A stretch of DNA of 8,878 nucleotides from an uncultured Ruminococcus sp. (GTDB taxonomy: Bacteria; Bacillota; Clostridia; Oscillospirales; Acutalibacteraceae): assembly GCA_902773165.1 (NCBI GenBank), contig CACYDO010000015.1:1-8878 (forward strand), in the 5' to 3' direction. Shown here piece by piece: positions 6,863 to 8,878 of this stretch. The notes beneath the pieces were generated by a model. It saw only the letters and a program-made list of their open reading frames with translations, did no database searches and was not told the DNA's origin. A program made the translations under genes and the position numbers. The number at the start of each line of letters is the position of its first letter. Position 1 is the stretch's first letter.

Positions 6863-6892
6863 GAATAAAATGTGTTCTCACCGGCATATAAT
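6863..6892 (+). promoter_or_regulatory. Candidate sigma-E-type sporulation promoter
   Basis: GAATAAA (6863-6869) fits the degenerate Bacillus sigma-E -35 (KMATAWW). CATATAAT (6885-6892) matches 7 of 8 positions of the sigma-E -10 (CATACAHT). The spacer is 15 bp, one longer than typical. Transcription would begin near 6899, about 45 nt before the start codon. The -10 also contains TATAAT, but no SigA -35 stands at the right distance. SipL in Clostridioides is sigma-E controlled, which fits. Confidence 0.4.
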
Positions 6893-6943
6893 CACATAGC
6901 AAAAATCTAACAAAAAAACTCGATCAAGCAAAGGAGAAATATC

Positions 6944-8491
6944 ATGAACTATGCCGTAAAAACCGACCGCATAACGACAGGCGGAGTCATCTGCGACAAA
7001 AGACCGGAGCAGACCGTAGACGCAGATATAAAGCTGCCCGATTACTGCCCGGATATTCAGAAAATACTGAAATGCCGGATGGAGCCGCAGATCGAAAGCC
7101 GCTGTATCGCAGGCGATTGCCTGGAGATAGAAGGAACGACCGTAGTAAGAGTGATCTATGTAGACGCTATCAAAAATTCGATACGATGCACGGAGCAAAG
7201 CTATCCGTTTGCGATCTCAGAGAATCTGCCCGGCTCGCCGCAAAACGCCGCTATTTCAACAGATATCCGCGTAAGCTACCTCAACTGCCGTGCGCTTTCT
7301 CCGAGAAGACTCAACATTCACGGTGCGTTTACCGTAGGGATACGCGTCACCGAGATGACGGACAGCCATGTCTGCACCCACATTAAGGGCAGCGACATAC
7401 AGCAGCGCAAGCAGAGCGCGGAATTTTCTTGCCTTACCGGAATAACGCAGCAGCCCTTCTCTGTGACAGAGGCGCTTGAAACCTCGCAGAACAGTCCTGC
7501 GGTTCAGCTGGTCGTCCGCTCCGACATCAGGGCGGCAAACGGAGAATACAGCATTTCGTCAGGAAAGCTGACGTACAAGGGGGAGCTTCTTGTAAAGCTG
7601 CTGTATCTTTCCGATCTGGATTCGGGCAAAGCGGAAACAATGGAGTACAGTATCCCGTTCAGTCAGGTTGCGTCGCTTAGCGGTTCTGTAGGCGAAAACA
7701 GTGAAACAGTCGTGCATATGGAGGTGCTGAGCAGCGGTATTACGCTGAGAAACGAGATAGGCTTTGACAATCCTCTGCCCGTTCTTTCCGCGCGGCTGTG
7801 TCTTACCGTACTGTCCTACGAACGCCGAAGCACCGAGCTTGTCACAGACTGCTATTCCACGCTTTACTGCACTGAAACTTCGTCTGCGGCATGCCGTCTT
7901 CCTCTTTTGGGAAAGCGCATCAACGAAACGGTCGTTGAGAAAAACAACGTTGATCTCGTTGACAGCTCCGTTTCACGAGTTATTGACGTTTGGTGCGAAA
8001 GCGGCGCGGCAGTTTGCGAGAAGGTTGGCGCAAAGGCTCAGCTGCGCGGAAAATACAACATATGTGTTCTTGCGGAAGACCCGGAGGGCAGCGTGATATA
8101 TACCGAAAGAACTCTCGAATACAGCCGCGATGTGAGGGCGCTTTCCGAAGATGCACAGACCGACAGCGTTGTGAGCGCAGCCGTTATCTCTTCAAGCTAC
8201 CGTATCAGCAGCGAAAAGCGCATTGAGGTCAGAGCGGAATTTTCCGTTACGGGAGAGCTGTACGAAACCTCGGTAATAAACGCCCTGACCGGCTGTACCG
8301 CCGATGAAAACGCCCCCTGCAAGCGCGACAAGGACGCGGCTCTTATCCTTTGCTACGCGCATAAGGGCGATGATATCTGGGAAATTGCCCGTGCTCACAG
8401 CACGCCTGCCGACCGTCTGCGCGCCGACAACGACCTTACGGACGATATTCTTTCAGATGATAAAATGCTGATATTGTCTACCGCGGTTTAG
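6944..8491 (+). CDS. SPOCS (DUF3794) and LysM domain protein, SipL-like spore coat morphogenesis protein
   Basis: The 515-aa protein resembles clostridial SipL (about 517 aa in C. difficile), which binds the SpoIVA ATPase at the forespore surface and helps coat and cortex assembly. The N-terminus has the DUF3794-type ADIKLPDYCPDIQKILKC segment (27-44). Repeated beta-rich SPOCS-like regions lie at about 28-135, 180-290 and 335-445, each with alternating hydrophobic strands such as YKGELLVKLLYL (211-222) and RGKYNICVLAED (368-379). A C-terminal LysM covers about 467-512 (AHKGDDIWEIARAH, then a D-N-D and MLIL ending). There is no signal peptide or membrane segment, in keeping with a cytoplasmic mother-cell protein. 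AAGGAG at 6931-6936, 7 bp before the ATG, fixes the start. It is monocistronic as far as the window shows. Several DUF3794 proteins can coexist in one genome, so orthology with SipL itself is likely but not proven. Confidence 0.85.
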   Translation: MNYAVKTDRITTGGVICDKRPEQTVDADIKLPDYCPDIQKILKCRMEPQIESRCIAGDCLEIEGTTVVRVIYVDAIKNSIRCTEQSYPFAISENLPGSPQNAAISTDIRVSYLNCRALSPRRLNIHGAFTVGIRVTEMTDSHVCTHIKGSDIQQRKQSAEFSCLTGITQQPFSVTEALETSQNSPAVQLVVRSDIRAANGEYSISSGKLTYKGELLVKLLYLSDLDSGKAETMEYSIPFSQVASLSGSVGENSETVVHMEVLSSGITLRNEIGFDNPLPVLSARLCLTVLSYERRSTELVTDCYSTLYCTETSSAACRLPLLGKRINETVVEKNNVDLVDSSVSRVIDVWCESGAAVCEKVGAKAQLRGKYNICVLAEDPEGSVIYTERTLEYSRDVRALSEDAQTDSVVSAAVISSSYRISSEKRIEVRAEFSVTGELYETSVINALTGCTADENAPCKRDKDAALILCYAHKGDDIWEIARAHSTPADRLRADNDLTDDILSDDKMLILSTAV

Positions 8492-8501
8492 GGAAATACA
8501 G

Positions 8502-8555
8502 TTAAGGCAACACCGCACAAAGTCGTTAGGCGGTCTTTGTGCGGTGTTGGGTTAA
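8502..8555. repeat. Perfect 15-bp palindrome bracketed by TTAA; possible terminator or miniature dispersed element
   Basis: CAACACCGCACAAAG (8508-8522) and its exact complement (8535-8549) flank a 12-nt loop. Outside each arm stand GG and then TTAA (8502-8505 and 8552-8555), so the unit is symmetric over 54 bp with only the GG/GG positions unpaired. It begins 11 bp after the SPOCS/LysM stop. There is no T-run directly after the stem, although TTTTTT occurs at 8566-8571. It may reduce read-through, or may be an inserted repeat unit. Confidence 0.6.
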
Positions 8556-8765
8556 AGCTTTTGCGTTTTTTCGGAAAAGCTGCCGGGTCATGGACAGCCC
8601 TAATAAAAGCTTGTATACGAGGATCAGAGGATTATAACAAACAAAAACAACGCGCAGCGCAAAAAAATAAAAATACTCGTAACTTTATATCAGGCACGAA
8701 GCGAAGCCGATGTGCCGCCGGGAACGAACCCGCAAGCAATTTCCATTTTACTAAAGAATGTCGAT

Positions 8766-8816
8766 AAACAGGTCTCCGCGTTTTGTTATTTAAGACGCGC
8801 AGACCTGTTTCAGTTT
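8766..8816 (+). repeat. Dispersed hairpin repeat, copy 2
   Basis: Arms AAACAGGTCTCCGCGT (8766-8781) and ACGCGCAGACCTGTTT (8795-8810) pair over 16 positions with one C-C mismatch and a 13-nt loop. The flank CAGTTT (8811-8816) is the reverse complement of the flank of the hairpin at 3767-3820. In both places the hairpin with its TTTCAGTTT tail lies 3' of a gene: nrdD on minus, and the SPOCS/LysM gene on plus. That orientation would suit a terminator-like role. Confidence 0.55.
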
Positions 8817-8878
8817 GCATACAGCCTGATCGGCGGCCAAGCGGCCGCAGGCAGTTCCGTTGTGGTTTTTGATAGACA

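Larger units (their letters stand above)
6473..6943. other. 470-bp AT-rich intergenic region between divergent nrdD and the SPOCS/LysM gene
   Basis: No convincing gene lies here. The stretch 6721-6810 is extremely AT-rich with several TATAAT-like hexamers (for example 6784-6789) but no matching -35. A nested inverted repeat occupies 6605-6712. A small hairpin TCTGCTG/CAGCAGA (6815-6821 with 6843-6849) lies nearer the gene. The 10-mer AGCAGAAGCA occurs twice (6674-6683 and 6844-6853). A 42-codon open frame (6601-6729, TTG start, no ribosome binding site) has protein-like composition but cannot be supported. The last part holds the candidate sigma-E-type promoter. Confidence 0.7.
8492..8878. 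other. 387-bp non-coding tail with several inverted repeats
   Basis: No gene is supported here. After the SPOCS/LysM stop come the TTAA-bracketed palindrome (8502-8555), then a weaker hairpin AGCTTTT/AAAAGCT (8556-8562 with 8575-8581) around a T6 loop. Next are two small stem candidates, GGCAC/GTGCC (8693-8697 with 8712-8716) and CGGG/CCCG (8719-8722 with 8729-8732), and finally the hairpin at 8766-8810. A 76-codon plus-strand frame (8537-8767) runs through these repeats without a ribosome binding site. The last 60 bp contain a GC-rich GGCCAAGCGGCC palindrome and an open minus-strand frame, too short to judge. Confidence 0.6.

Noticed and set aside
8717..8735. tRNA T-arm-like motif on the minus strand (GGGTTCGTTCCC)
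   Set aside because: The T-loop resemblance is real, but the stem is imperfect, and no matching acceptor, D or anticodon arm can be placed upstream on that strand.
8537..8767. 76-codon plus-strand frame after the SPOCS/LysM gene
   Set aside because: It starts inside the right arm of the palindrome, lacks a ribosome binding site, is dominated by K, N, R and Q, and passes through non-coding repeats.
8632..8820. 62-codon minus-strand frame at the right end
   Set aside because: It spans the dispersed hairpin and has no ribosome binding site or recognisable domain.

Overview
The window looks like chromosomal DNA from an anaerobic, low-to-mid GC Firmicute, most likely a Ruminococcus-type member of the Oscillospiraceae/Ruminococcaceae. 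Three things point there: a dockerin type I domain on a secreted protein (cellulosome-type anchoring), an oxygen-sensitive class III ribonucleotide reductase, and a SPOCS/LysM protein of the clostridial spore-coat type. No phage, IS element, CRISPR array, rRNA or tRNA gene was found. This is an inference from gene content, not a database match.

Layout. At the left edge (+) lies the C-terminal tail of an unidentified membrane-associated protein, then upp (uracil salvage), then a secreted dockerin-bearing N-acetylmuramoyl-L-alanine amidase. The three are tightly spaced and probably co-transcribed. A bidirectional terminator (2176-2209) closes this block against a convergent minus-strand pair, trmK and a Nif3-family gene, which overlap by 26 bp and have an extended -10 promoter in front of trmK. 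Further right, also on minus, is nrdD (anaerobic NTP reductase, 789 aa). It has a near-consensus sigma-70 promoter and a pair of NrdR-like boxes 31 bp apart in its leader. A 470-bp AT-rich gap (6473-6943) separates it from the divergent plus-strand SPOCS/LysM gene, which has a possible sigma-E-type promoter. The last 390 bp carry no convincing gene but hold several inverted repeats.

How the parts work together. upp, trmK, nif3 and nrdD are housekeeping functions: pyrimidine salvage, tRNA A22 methylation, a conserved metal protein, and anaerobic deoxynucleotide supply. The amidase acts outside the membrane on peptidoglycan and may dock onto a cohesin scaffold. The SPOCS/LysM protein probably acts in the mother cell in spore coat or cortex assembly.

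No clearly new multi-gene system is visible. The items most worth a second look are the dockerin-amidase fusion, the NrdR-type control of nrdD, a dispersed hairpin family with two copies in the window (3759-3820 and 8766-8816), and a perfect 15-bp palindrome bracketed by TTAA after the SPOCS/LysM gene.
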